DNA from: Roseiflexus sp. RS-1
Lineage (GTDB): Bacteria; Chloroflexota; Chloroflexia; Chloroflexales; Roseiflexaceae
DNA length: 64,000 nucleotides
Direction of reading: 5' to 3'
NCBI RefSeq assembly: GCF_000016665.1
Contig: NC_009523.1
Span: 2,728,001-2,792,000, forward strand
In this document: in pieces, positions 1 through 7,808 of the stretch
How positions within the stretch are numbered: the first letter of the stretch is position 1
Layout of the letters: the number at the start of each line of letters is the position of its first letter
Translations under genes and position numbers: made by a program
Notes under the pieces: model-generated
Databases searched by the model: none
Seen by the model: only the letters and a program-made list of their open reading frames with translations
What the model was told of the DNA's origin: nothing

Positions 1-2
1 GG

Positions 3-1067
3 CAGAACCCGGCAGCGCCACTCCAGGGGGTTGAAGGCACAATTGACACCGGCGACTTAGACGCGCCGCTCTCGATTGATGTGATGACGGAGAGAGCGGC
101 AATGGTTATTGCAACGATCCTCGACATCGGTGAGCGACAGGGAATGACCCGCAGCGTGGTCACATTCGGCGAAGCGTCCATCGATCACCGACGTGCACGG
201 GTGCATCTGATGATCGACGCTCATCCTGGTGAAACCGAACTGCTTGCAGCGTTGCCCGAAAGGGTGAAGACCGCGTTGCCGGGAGCGCAGGCGCAGTGGC
301 GGCAGACCTCCCATGCCCAGGCAGTGCTGACATGCGTGATCCCCGGCAACCTTCCAACGACGCAAAGCGGGCGACTTCTCCTGCCGGTTGGGCAGCACGA
401 ACCCGTCTCGCGTCTCCCGACGATTCACCGCGGCGCGCCGGCAATCTCGTTCCTGCCATTGCGCACCTGGCGACACATCGGATTCTACGGCGGCAAAGCC
501 ATCGATACCGCCAGTTCCGCGCTGGTGAACCTGTTATACGCCGAGGCGCCAGCGGCGCTGGCAGTGACGATTATCGACCAGGGGCAGATCAGCGCATATT
601 ACAAAGGCGCGCCACACCTTGTTCCAATGCCCGGTTCTGCGACGGAGTCGCTGATCGCTCTTGGTCGTGCAATGCGGCATGTTGCTGAATCGGATGGCGC
701 CATTCGACCATTGCTGATCGTGCTTGTCGAACCAGATGCACCAACGTTTGCGGCGTATGACGACCTTATCGCCCGCCTGGCGTGGTATCCTGCTGCGCCT
801 GTCTACACGCTTCTGGTGCAGCGCCGTCTGCCGGAAACCAATCGATGGCGATCTGCGAGTGTCATTACGCACGATGGCGACCCGCAGCGCACGGCAGGCG
901 GCAGAAGGTCATCATCAGAAATGCTGCGCATCGTTGCACCACACCTGCGCATCGAACGGCGAGCCTGCGCCTGTGATGCAACATTCCTGACAGTCATGAC
1001 AGCATCGTTGCGCGGCATCTCAGGTGCACAGGGGAAGCCTTCGGCATGGAACCTGGTCAGGGTGTGA
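3..1067 (+). CDS. FtsK/SpoIIIE-like ATPase-fold protein, C-terminal part, 5' end outside window
   Basis: The reading frame is open from the first bases of the window, so the GTG/ATG codons at 81-86 are probably internal and the true start lies upstream. The part from about 474 resembles the motor domain of FtsK/SpoIIIE translocases. A strand reading HIGFYGGKA sits where the Walker A segment (HLLIAGxTGSGKS) is expected. It is followed by VTIIDQGQISAYYKGAPHL, which matches the FtsK pattern LIDPKRVELxxYxxIPHL, and then by LIALGRAM and LLIVLVEPD. The glycine-lysine-serine of Walker A is absent, so this copy or repeat is unlikely to bind ATP. It could be the inactive last ATPase repeat of an EccC-like multi-domain protein. 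Family assignment is by eye and moderately secure. Confidence 0.55.
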   Translation, partial: QNPAAPLQGVEGTIDTGDLDAPLSIDVMTERAAMVIATILDIGERQGMTRSVVTFGEASIDHRRARVHLMIDAHPGETELLAALPERVKTALPGAQAQWRQTSHAQAVLTCVIPGNLPTTQSGRLLLPVGQHEPVSRLPTIHRGAPAISFLPLRTWRHIGFYGGKAIDTASSALVNLLYAEAPAALAVTIIDQGQISAYYKGAPHLVPMPGSATESLIALGRAMRHVAESDGAIRPLLIVLVEPDAPTFAAYDDLIARLAWYPAAPVYTLLVQRRLPETNRWRSASVITHDGDPQRTAGGRRSSSEMLRIVAPHLRIERRACACDATFLTVMTASLRGISGAQGKPSAWNLVRV

Positions 1068-1121
1068 CGTAAGACAGCCAGAAGTAGAACGGGGCGGCTT
1101 TCGCTGTTCCAGTGCAATCCA

Positions 1122-1150
1122 GAAGATGCAATCGCCCTGGTTGCATCTTC
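1122..1150. repeat. Perfect inverted repeat, 10-bp arms, between FtsK-like gene and serC
   Basis: Arms at 1122-1131 and 1141-1150 (GAAGATGCAA / TTGCATCTTC) are exactly complementary around a 9-nt loop. It starts 54 bp after the stop of the upstream gene and ends 63 bp before the serC ATG. No T-run follows, so it is not a classical intrinsic terminator. It could be a factor-dependent terminator, an mRNA-end stabiliser or an operator for serC. Confidence 0.6.
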
Positions 1151-1213
1151 GCGCACAAACGAAGCGACTGCTGTGCTACACTGTGATCTGTTCAGCAGAA
1201 GAGGAGGCGCTTT

Positions 1214-2299
1214 ATGAGCACCATCTACAATTTCAACGCCGGTCCGGCAATCCTTCCCGCATCCGTGTTGGAGCAGGCGCAGCATGAATTGCGCGACTAC
1301 CAGGGGCGCGGGATGTCCATCCTGGAGATGAGTCATCGCTCGCCGGAGTACGAGGCGATCAACGCTGAGGCGGCTGAGCGTCTGAAACGTCTGCTCGGTG
1401 TCGGCGACGAGTACCATGTGCTCTTCTTGCAGGGCGGCGCCAGTTTGCAGTTTGCCATGCTGCCGCTCAATTTTCTGCCACCGGGTGCGTCGGCGGATTA
1501 TCTCGTCACCGGTGCATGGGCGGAAAAGGCATACGAAGAAGCGTTACGCGTCGGTCAGGCGCGAGAGGCTGCCAGCTCCGCTGCAAACGGCTACCGCAGC
1601 GTGCCATCGCAGGCGGACATTGCACTTGATCCAGGCGCAGCATACGTCCACATCACCAGTAACGAAACGATTCAAGGCGTCCAGTGGCATACCTGGCCCG
1701 ACGTCGGCGATCGACCGCTGGTTGCCGACATGAGCAGCGATATTCTTTCCCGTCCGCTTGAGACGCAGCGTTTTGCGCTGATCTACGCCGGTGCTCAGAA
1801 GAACCTCGGTCCTGCCGGGGTGACTGTGGTGGTCATCCGCGATTCGTTCTTGCAGAGCGCATCGTCGAACCTGCCGACAATGCTGCGCTATGCGACGCAT
1901 GTGAAGAACCGATCACTCTACAATACGCCGCCGGTGTTTGCTGTGTATATGGTGAATCTGGTGTTGGGCTGGATCGAAGAACAGGGCGGACTTGTCGCGA
2001 TTGCGGAGCGCAATCAACGCAAGGCGGCGACATTGTACCGGGTGATTGATACAAGCGACGGGTTCTATCAAGGGCACGCCGAACCGGATCATCGCTCATT
2101 GATGAATGTGACCTTCCGCCTGCCGGATGAGGCGCTGGAGAAGCGGTTCGTTGCCGAGGCGTCAGCGCGGGGGATGGTCGGTCTGGCAGGGCATCGCTCC
2201 GTCGGCGGCATCCGCGCATCGATCTACAATGCGATGGATCAGGAAGGGTGCGATGCGCTGGCTGAATTCATGATCGATTTCATGCGCCGGAACGGGTAG
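1214..2299 (+). CDS. serC: Phosphoserine aminotransferase
   Basis: This 361-aa protein has the usual SerC length and begins with the typical FNAGPAILP motif. The enzyme converts 3-phosphohydroxypyruvate and glutamate to phosphoserine and 2-oxoglutarate in cytoplasmic serine synthesis, using PLP. Visible family features are MSILEMSHRSPEY (residues 34-46), the phosphate-cup segment LFLQGGASLQF (70-80), TSNETIQGVQW (148-158), and the PLP-binding lysine in YAGAQKNLGPAG (K196). An AGAGGAGG-like ribosome site at about 1199-1207 sits just before the ATG. The next gene begins 15 bp after the stop and may be co-transcribed, although its function looks unrelated. Confidence 0.95.
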   Translation: MSTIYNFNAGPAILPASVLEQAQHELRDYQGRGMSILEMSHRSPEYEAINAEAAERLKRLLGVGDEYHVLFLQGGASLQFAMLPLNFLPPGASADYLVTGAWAEKAYEEALRVGQAREAASSAANGYRSVPSQADIALDPGAAYVHITSNETIQGVQWHTWPDVGDRPLVADMSSDILSRPLETQRFALIYAGAQKNLGPAGVTVVVIRDSFLQSASSNLPTMLRYATHVKNRSLYNTPPVFAVYMVNLVLGWIEEQGGLVAIAERNQRKAATLYRVIDTSDGFYQGHAEPDHRSLMNVTFRLPDEALEKRFVAEASARGMVGLAGHRSVGGIRASIYNAMDQEGCDALAEFMIDFMRRNG

Positions 2300-2314
2300 A
2301 TAGGGTTCAGAGCG

Positions 2315-4435
2315 ATGCCGTTGCCTGCCGATTATATCGAACGTGTCTACGCTGGCGTTCTTGGGAAGATCATCGGTGTCTATCTGGGGCGTCCATTCGA
2401 GGGTTGGACATATGACCGGATTTTTGCGGAACTGGGTGAGGTCTGGTACTACGTTCATGAGAAGCGTGGCGTGCCGCTGGTGGTGACCGATGATGACATT
2501 TCCGGTACGTTTACATTTGTGCGCGCTCTACCGGACTATGGGAACACGCGCGAACTCTCTCCAGCGCAGATCGGGCAGACCTGGCTGAACTATATTATCG
2601 AGAACCGCGCGATTCTCTGGTGGGGCGGTATGGGTCGTTCAACCGAACACACCGCCTTTCTGCGCTTGAAGCGCGGTATTCCTGCGCCGCGCAGCGGATC
2701 GGCTGCGCTGAATGGGCGTGTTGTGGCGGAGCAGATTGGCGCCCAGATTTTTATCGATGGCTGGGCAATGGTCGCGCCTGGCGACCCGGAACTGGCTGCT
2801 GATCTGGCGCGTCGCGCTGCGTCGGTGAGCCATGATGGCGAGGCGATCTATGGTGCGCAGGTGCTGGCAGCCATGGAGTCGCTGGCGTTTGTCGAGCGCG
2901 ATCTGGGTACGCTGCTCGATACTGCGACGACGTTCATTCCGCGCGACTCGGTCATTTTTCGCCTGATTACCGATCTGCGCGAGTGGCGTGCCCGGTTCGC
3001 CGACTGGCGCGTTGCGCATAAGCGGATTGTTGCACATTACGGCTATGATCGCTACGGCGGCGGTTGTCATATCATTCCTAATCACGCCCTGATCCACCTG
3101 GGTTTGCTGTACGGCGAGGATGATTTTCAGCGGTCGCTGATGGTGACGGTGACTGCTGGCTGGGATACGGATTGCAATGCAGGCAATGTAGGGTGCCTGC
3201 TGGGGATCAAGAATGGATTGGCAGGCATCGATGCCGGTCCTGACTGGCGCGGTCCGGTTGCGGATCGTCTCTATCTGCCGACTGCCGACGGGGGGCGTGC
3301 TGTGACCGATGCAGTGCGTGAGACATACGCCATCGTCAATGTCGGGCGGGCGCTTGCGGGTGAAGCGCCGCTTGCACCCAAGCAGGGCGCGCGTTTTCAT
3401 TTTGAGTTGCCAGGAAGTGTGCAGGGCTTCTTCGCCGATGAAAGCGCCGACTCCCGGGATACCCTGCGTCTTGAGAACGTACCCGGTCACAGTGTACACG
3501 GAAGTCGGAGCCTGGCGCTGCGGTACCGTCATCTCGCGCCGGGGCGTGCTGCGCGTGCGGCGACAGCAACATTCCTCCTTCCCGAAATGTCTCATATGCC
3601 CGGTTACACCATCCTTGCCTCGCCGACCCTGTTTGCGGGTCAACTCCTCAGTGCGCGGATCTGTGCGGATGAAACCAATCCTGCACCGGTGCAGTGTCGT
3701 TTGTATCTGCTGGTCTACGATGCTAACGACGCGCCTGTGCGAGTGTACGGTACGGCGGCAACGTTAGCGCCAGGCGGCGATCACACATTTGCGTGGCGCA
3801 TACCGGATACCGGTGGTCAACCAATTGCTGCGGTCGGTGTCGAAGTGTGCGGGCGGGGGTGTGGAACTGTCTACCTGGATTATCTGACGTGGGAAGGCGC
3901 ACCGGAGACGTCGCTGTGCCGACCGATTGGCGGCGGAACAATGTGGCGCCGCGCATGGGTCGATGGTGTCAGCATTCACGAGCAGGGCGCACACGAACCA
4001 TACCGCCTGATCCAGAATGAAGGCACAGGGTTGCTGATCCAGGGTTCGCGCGAATGGCGCGATTATCGTGTCAGCGCAACCTTGACGCCGCATCTGGCAG
4101 CAGCCTGTGGTGTGGGGGTGCGTGTTCAGGGGATGCGCCGCTACTACGCACTTCTTCTGACTTTCACAGCGCACGGTATTGGCATTGTGCAACTGGTGCG
4201 CGTTCTCGATGGTGCGACCCTGCTTGCCGAAGCGCCTTTTGCCTGGAAGTACGACCAGAGGTATGTTTTCGATCTGAGCATCGTGGGGAATGATCTGCGT
4301 GGTATTGTTCAAATGCCCGACGGTAATAGCGTGTCATTGGATGCCCGTGATGATATGCTGGAAGGCGGCGGAGTGGCGCTGATCGTGGCAGAAGGCGCTA
4401 TCGAAGCCGGTGAAGTGACAGTGCGACCTGTCTGA
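2315..4435 (+). CDS. ADP-ribosylglycohydrolase family protein with C-terminal beta-rich extension
   Basis: This 706-aa protein has two parts. Residues 1 to about 345 match the ADP-ribosylglycohydrolase (DraG/ARH) fold, which removes ADP-ribose from proteins or small molecules with a two-metal centre. An acidic cluster TDDD lies at 58-61, and WDTDCNAGNVG at about 283-293 matches the second metal motif. The first motif reads DDDIS rather than the common DDT. The remaining ~350 residues look like one or two beta-sandwich modules (for example YRVSATLTP, GVGVRVQGMRRYYALLLTF, a concanavalin-like pattern often seen in extracellular carbohydrate proteins). No signal peptide is visible. Substrate unknown. 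It closely follows serC. Confidence 0.8.
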   Translation: MPLPADYIERVYAGVLGKIIGVYLGRPFEGWTYDRIFAELGEVWYYVHEKRGVPLVVTDDDISGTFTFVRALPDYGNTRELSPAQIGQTWLNYIIENRAILWWGGMGRSTEHTAFLRLKRGIPAPRSGSAALNGRVVAEQIGAQIFIDGWAMVAPGDPELAADLARRAASVSHDGEAIYGAQVLAAMESLAFVERDLGTLLDTATTFIPRDSVIFRLITDLREWRARFADWRVAHKRIVAHYGYDRYGGGCHIIPNHALIHLGLLYGEDDFQRSLMVTVTAGWDTDCNAGNVGCLLGIKNGLAGIDAGPDWRGPVADRLYLPTADGGRAVTDAVRETYAIVNVGRALAGEAPLAPKQGARFHFELPGSVQGFFADESADSRDTLRLENVPGHSVHGSRSLALRYRHLAPGRAARAATATFLLPEMSHMPGYTILASPTLFAGQLLSARICADETNPAPVQCRLYLLVYDANDAPVRVYGTAATLAPGGDHTFAWRIPDTGGQPIAAVGVEVCGRGCGTVYLDYLTWEGAPETSLCRPIGGGTMWRRAWVDGVSIHEQGAHEPYRLIQNEGTGLLIQGSREWRDYRVSATLTPHLAAACGVGVRVQGMRRYYALLLTFTAHGIGIVQLVRVLDGATLLAEAPFAWKYDQRYVFDLSIVGNDLRGIVQMPDGNSVSLDARDDMLEGGGVALIVAEGAIEAGEVTVRPV

Positions 4436-4441
4436 CCGTCG

Positions 4442-5146
4442 CTAGTGAATGGGGCGTCTGGCGGGAACGCCGACGGCGCGAGGATAGGCGGCGAGGGTTG
4501 GCGCAACCTTGGCGATGACCACCAGGGTTCGCGGTTCGACGCCGGGGATGGTAACCGGTTCCACATCGATCACCCGCCCGCCGAGTCGTTCGATTGCAGT
4601 GCGCGCCCGCGCTACCTCATCAGCGATGTCGCTCCCTTTTGGCGCCAGTACACGCCCATGAACTCGACATAACGGTAAACAATACTCTGCAAGCGTCGCC
4701 AGTTCTGCCACAGCGCGGGCGGTCACAACATCGTACTGCTCACGGTGCTGCGGGTCGCGCCCAACCGTTTCAGCGCGAGCGGTCAACACCGTCACATCCC
4801 GCAGGTCCAGCACAGTAATCATATGTCGCAGAAATGCGGCTTTCTTGCCAACGCTCTCCACAAGGGCGACCCTCAGTTCTGGGCGCAGGATCTTCAACGG
4901 CAATCCTGGAAAGCCCGCTCCGCTGCCGATGTCGATCAGACTCGACGGTGCATCTCCCCAGCTCAACGCACAGCGCAACGAGTCAAGGAAATGGCGCGCC
5001 ACAATTCCTTCCTCGTCGGTGATTGCTGTCAGGTTGACGCGCGTATTCCAGGCGCGAAGTTCAGCGCTGTAACGGGCAAACTGTTCAATCTGCCGCTGAT
5101 CGAGGCGTAATCCCCACGCACGTGCGGTGTTCAGGAGCATATCCAT
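4442..5146 (-). CDS. rsmG: 16S rRNA (guanine-527-N7)-methyltransferase
   Basis: This 234-aa protein is the normal RsmG (GidB) size. The enzyme uses S-adenosylmethionine to methylate N7 of G527 in 16S rRNA; loss of it gives low-level streptomycin resistance in several bacteria. Visible motifs are WNTRVNLTAITDEEGIVARHFLDSL (33-57), the SAM-binding loop LIDIGSGAGFPGLPLKI (70-86) and the downstream VTARAVAEL. It is the last gene of a leftward cluster and starts 3 bp after nadD, so the two are probably translationally coupled. Its stop lies 6 bp from that of the convergent ADP-ribosylglycohydrolase gene, leaving no room for a separate terminator. Confidence 0.95.
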   Translation of the reverse strand: MDMLLNTARAWGLRLDQRQIEQFARYSAELRAWNTRVNLTAITDEEGIVARHFLDSLRCALSWGDAPSSLIDIGSGAGFPGLPLKILRPELRVALVESVGKKAAFLRHMITVLDLRDVTVLTARAETVGRDPQHREQYDVVTARAVAELATLAEYCLPLCRVHGRVLAPKGSDIADEVARARTAIERLGGRVIDVEPVTIPGVEPRTLVVIAKVAPTLAAYPRAVGVPARRPIH

Positions 5147-5149
5147 CGT

Positions 5150-5749
5150 CTACCGGTACAATCCATGCGCCTCGATATACGCAACGACCGCGTCGGGCGT
5201 CTGATAGCGAATGGGGCGCCCCTGTGCGACACGCTGACGCAGATCGGTGCTGGAAATATCCAGACGCGGACCTTCGATCAGGATCAGGCGTTCCGGCAAC
5301 GCTGGAAACATCTCAGCCAGAGCAGGCAGATCGATGGCTGCGCCGGGGCGCGACACGACTACGATCCGTGCCAGCGTCAGGATACGTGGCGTTTCGCGCC
5401 AGCGCGGCAGATCCGCCAGCGCATCGGCGCCAAGGATGAGATACAGGTTTTCAAGACCCTGATCGTGGAGGAGTTGCAGGGTCACATGGGTATACGACGG
5501 TCCGGGACGGTCAATCTCGATGCTCGACACCTCAAAGAACGGATTATCAGCGCACGCCAGGCGCGCCATTGCCAGGCGGTGCTCAGGAGGCGCCATGTGC
5601 TTACCGATCTTCAGAGGTTGTTCACCAGCCGGGATGATGAGAACGCGGTCGAGGCGCAGCGCGACGCGCACCTCTTCGGCGATGGCGAGGTGCCCATAGT
5701 GGATCGGATCGAACGTACCGCCGAGAATGCCGATGGGGGCGCTACTCAT
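5150..5749 (-). CDS. nadD: Nicotinate-nucleotide adenylyltransferase
   Basis: This 199-aa protein joins nicotinate mononucleotide and ATP to give deamido-NAD+ in NAD synthesis. The nucleotidyltransferase signature GGTFDPIHYGH is at residues 10-20, with the catalytic HxGH histidines. ISSTDLRQRV near residue 165 is the second conserved motif (usually ISST.IR). Its start overlaps the end of the preceding 86-aa ORF by 4 bp, and rsmG follows at once. All belong to one leftward operon that starts with a lipoprotein gene at 7567. Confidence 0.93.
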   Translation of the reverse strand: MSSAPIGILGGTFDPIHYGHLAIAEEVRVALRLDRVLIIPAGEQPLKIGKHMAPPEHRLAMARLACADNPFFEVSSIEIDRPGPSYTHVTLQLLHDQGLENLYLILGADALADLPRWRETPRILTLARIVVVSRPGAAIDLPALAEMFPALPERLILIEGPRLDISSTDLRQRVAQGRPIRYQTPDAVVAYIEAHGLYR

Positions 5750-6006
5750 GCCTGATCGATCTCATACTCGATTTCAGCACCTTCCTGAAGCAGATTCCAT
5801 ACCAGCCAGGAAAGCGCACGCCGGTCGCGGCGGTCGAGATCAGTGATGTACGGATAGATCAACTCACTGATATCCTGCCGGCTCAGCAGATAGCAGCGAC
5901 GACCAAGGTCCTGATAGAGCCGCAATGCCAGGAGATCGGCGAACTCATACAACTCCTGATCGGAGAGTGTTGCTTCAGGATCGTCGGAGCGCAGCATAGC
6001 GGTCAC
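5746..6006 (-). CDS. Conserved small protein of unknown function
   Basis: This is an 86-aa acidic, soluble-looking protein with no signal peptide or membrane segment. It overlaps the membrane-protein gene upstream (6003-6006) and nadD downstream (5746-5749), each by 4 bp. Such overlaps indicate translational coupling and argue that it is a real gene. I recognise no domain. The pattern of helices (LSDQELYEFADLLALRLYQ) suggests a small alpha-helical protein. Whether it works with the membrane protein is unknown. Confidence 0.7.
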   Translation of the reverse strand: MTAMLRSDDPEATLSDQELYEFADLLALRLYQDLGRRCYLLSRQDISELIYPYITDLDRRDRRALSWLVWNLLQEGAEIEYEIDQA

Positions 6007-6956
6007 TCATCGTCCTCTTCGTCGCGCCGGAGGCGTCTGGTTCGATGACGGCTCTGATAGTAGCCAGCTTCGCGTGGATCGGTCTGAGGCGTGGGTCGGC
6101 GCGTTTCGCGCGTCGGCTGCGAAGCCTGGAGCGCCGCCTGTTCCGGCTTTGCCTCCTGCGCCTCGCTTATCGACGTGTTGACCAGTGTATCGCCAATATA
6201 CTCCAGCACATCGCGAATATCCTCATTATCGTCGAGGATGCTATCGAACGGCAGCGCCACGCCGGAGACGGTCTTCACCGTCTGCCCGATCTCCTTCAGC
6301 GTGCGGTCGATCCCGCTCACCAGCGACTGCATCACCGCCGCCAGCTCCTCGCGCTCCTGCACCGTCAGATTGGCGAACCCGATCAGCGCCTTCTCCTGCG
6401 CCCGCAGCAGCGTCGCGCGCAGGATCGCAATATCCGCCTGCGTCTGCAACTCATAGCGCTTCACCAGATGCGCCTGCCGCACCTGCTCGACCAGTTCGTC
6501 CGACGAGACCGGCGTCCACAGCAGGGCGGGAATGATGATGAAGCCGATCATGCCGATCAGCACCTGCTGGTAGACCAGGTTGGTCTCGGCGACGACCGGT
6601 TGCGCCGCCCACCAGGCCCACTGGAGCTGAAAGGCGTAGTAGAGGAGGTAGAGCGCGCAACCGATGATGACCGGAAACGCCCAGGTGCGGGCGTTGACTT
6701 TCTGGAGCAGCATCCCGGCAGGCGACCAGGGGATGAGGAACGAGACGAGGCTCGGTGGCGCGAGGACCAGAATGGCGGTGAAGGCGACGGCGACGATCCG
6801 GTTGTCGGTGAGTTGCGATTGCACCCCCCACCAGTACGCTGCAGAACCTGCCATTGCCACGAATGCCAGAATGGCCAGCAAGGTGCGGGCAGTGATCTGA
6901 AACCCACTGGAACGACGACGCTGCCCACGGAGCATGTTTAAGTAGTTACTACTCAC
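6003..6956 (-). CDS. Four-helix membrane protein with cytoplasmic helical tail, unknown function
   Basis: This 317-aa protein has four hydrophobic stretches at about residues 24-45, 55-75, 91-113 and 130-148. A long charged helical region follows (about 155-235, possible coiled coil), then an acidic, disordered tail ending RRDEEDDE. No enzymatic motif is visible. It starts 20 bp after the lipoprotein gene and overlaps the next ORF by 4 bp, so it is in the middle of a leftward operon. The pairing of a lipoprotein and a membrane protein suggests a cell-envelope task, but this is inference only. Confidence 0.72.
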   Translation of the reverse strand: MSSNYLNMLRGQRRRSSGFQITARTLLAILAFVAMAGSAAYWWGVQSQLTDNRIVAVAFTAILVLAPPSLVSFLIPWSPAGMLLQKVNARTWAFPVIIGCALYLLYYAFQLQWAWWAAQPVVAETNLVYQQVLIGMIGFIIIPALLWTPVSSDELVEQVRQAHLVKRYELQTQADIAILRATLLRAQEKALIGFANLTVQEREELAAVMQSLVSGIDRTLKEIGQTVKTVSGVALPFDSILDDNEDIRDVLEYIGDTLVNTSISEAQEAKPEQAALQASQPTRETRRPTPQTDPREAGYYQSRHRTRRLRRDEEDDE

Positions 6957-6976
6957 AGCCGATCTCCAACGACGTA

Positions 6977-7567
6977 CTACGGTGCCTGGACGGCGTCGGA
7001 TTCCAATAAAAATGCTTCGACGCTCACCGTATATCCGGCCGCTTCCATTCGTGATCGCACAGCCTCGGATATAGCGGTCAGCCCGAAGTCGTTATTGATA
7101 CGGTATGGCACTTCGAGCGCAGCCTGACCGGTCGAGCGCAGGCGAAACCGCGCCTGAACCGGAACGTCGCCGCGCAGTGTGCCGATTTCGAGTATCTGAC
7201 CTGTCATCGGATCGTACCAGAACAATGTTGCCTGGCTGGTCACCCGGTAGAGTTGTGGCGGATCGAGAACCTGTCGATCAATCTGCTGAGCGCGCCAGCG
7301 TGCTTCACTCGTTTGCGGCTCAGGCGTGGCTGGAATGATCTGAACCGTTGGCAGGTGCACGACGGTTGGCGAAGGCGCCTGGATTGGTGTTTGCGTTGTT
7401 CGCGGCGTCGCCAGCACAGCCGTAGCACGCTCAGGCGTACTCGTAAGCGTGGCAGATGGGGCGAGAAGCGGTGTGCGCGTTCGCCGTGCAGCATCAAGTT
7501 GCAGGGGCTGTCCACATCCAGCAAGCGCCAGCAGCATAACGGCAAACCACAGAATACGTTGTATCAC
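6977..7567 (-). CDS. Putative lipoprotein, first gene of a leftward operon
   Basis: This 196-aa protein starts with GTG and has a lipoprotein signal peptide ending in the lipobox LAGC, with the lipidated cysteine at residue 18. A Pro/Thr/Ser-rich linker (about 25-80) follows, as is common in lipoproteins that span a wall-like layer. A small mixed domain (about 90-196) with LFWYDPMTGQILEIGTL comes next, and I do not recognise it. It heads the operon lipoprotein, membrane protein, 86-aa ORF, nadD, rsmG. Upstream are two near-consensus promoters and a palindrome resembling a LexA (SOS) box, so its expression may be induced by DNA damage. Confidence 0.75.
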   Translation of the reverse strand: MIQRILWFAVMLLALAGCGQPLQLDAARRTRTPLLAPSATLTSTPERATAVLATPRTTQTPIQAPSPTVVHLPTVQIIPATPEPQTSEARWRAQQIDRQVLDPPQLYRVTSQATLFWYDPMTGQILEIGTLRGDVPVQARFRLRSTGQAALEVPYRINNDFGLTAISEAVRSRMEAAGYTVSVEAFLLESDAVQAP

Positions 7568-7582
7568 TCTCTCTATTGTTTG

Positions 7583-7596
7583 CGAACATTTGTTCG
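7583..7596. promoter_or_regulatory. LexA-like palindromic operator (CGAAC-N4-GTTCG)
   Basis: The 14-bp site consists of CGAAC and GTTCG around four bases. This is the half-site and spacing known for the Bacillus-type LexA/DinR SOS box (CGAACRNRYGTTYC). It lies 16-29 bp upstream of the lipoprotein start codon and 15 bp downstream of the -10 box at 7612-7617, about +9 to +22 of the predicted transcript. A bound repressor there would block transcription. No lexA gene is in the window. Confidence 0.55.
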
Positions 7597-7611
7597 TTTA
7601 TTGTCTGGATG

Positions 7612-7640
7612 ATTATAATGCATAAATAGACGCGCGTCAA
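7612..7640 (-). promoter_or_regulatory. Proximal sigma-70 promoter of the lipoprotein-nadD-rsmG operon
   Basis: Reading the minus strand, TTGACG (7640-7635), 17 bp, then TATAAT (7617-7612). A 10-bp palindrome GACGCGCGTC (7629-7638) overlaps the -35 box. The expected transcript start is about 7605, which places the LexA-like box within the first ~20 transcribed bases. Confidence 0.65.
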
Positions 7641-7669
7641 ACCAGGCTTGCGAGCGACACGCTTTACGT

Positions 7670-7698
7670 ATTGTAAACTTTTGCGAGCGTACTGTCAA
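7670..7698 (-). promoter_or_regulatory. Distal sigma-70 promoter of the same operon
   Basis: On the minus strand, TTGACA (7698-7693), 17 bp, then TACAAT (7675-7670). It lies 58 bp upstream of the proximal promoter in the same direction, giving a tandem arrangement. The otherwise gene-free stretch 7568-7808 is explained by these two promoters. Confidence 0.6.
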
Positions 7699-7808
7699 GC
7701 ATTTTCTGACGCTTGCGGCGTTGCAATGCCTCGCCCCGCCATTGACGCATCGACACGACCACGACCGGGGCGCACAGGACCCTCGATCGTGGTTGTGGGC
7801 ATGTCTCG

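Noticed and set aside
1122-1150. Inverted repeat called as an intrinsic terminator
   Set aside because: The stem is good but there is no T-run after it, so it is listed as a repeat only.
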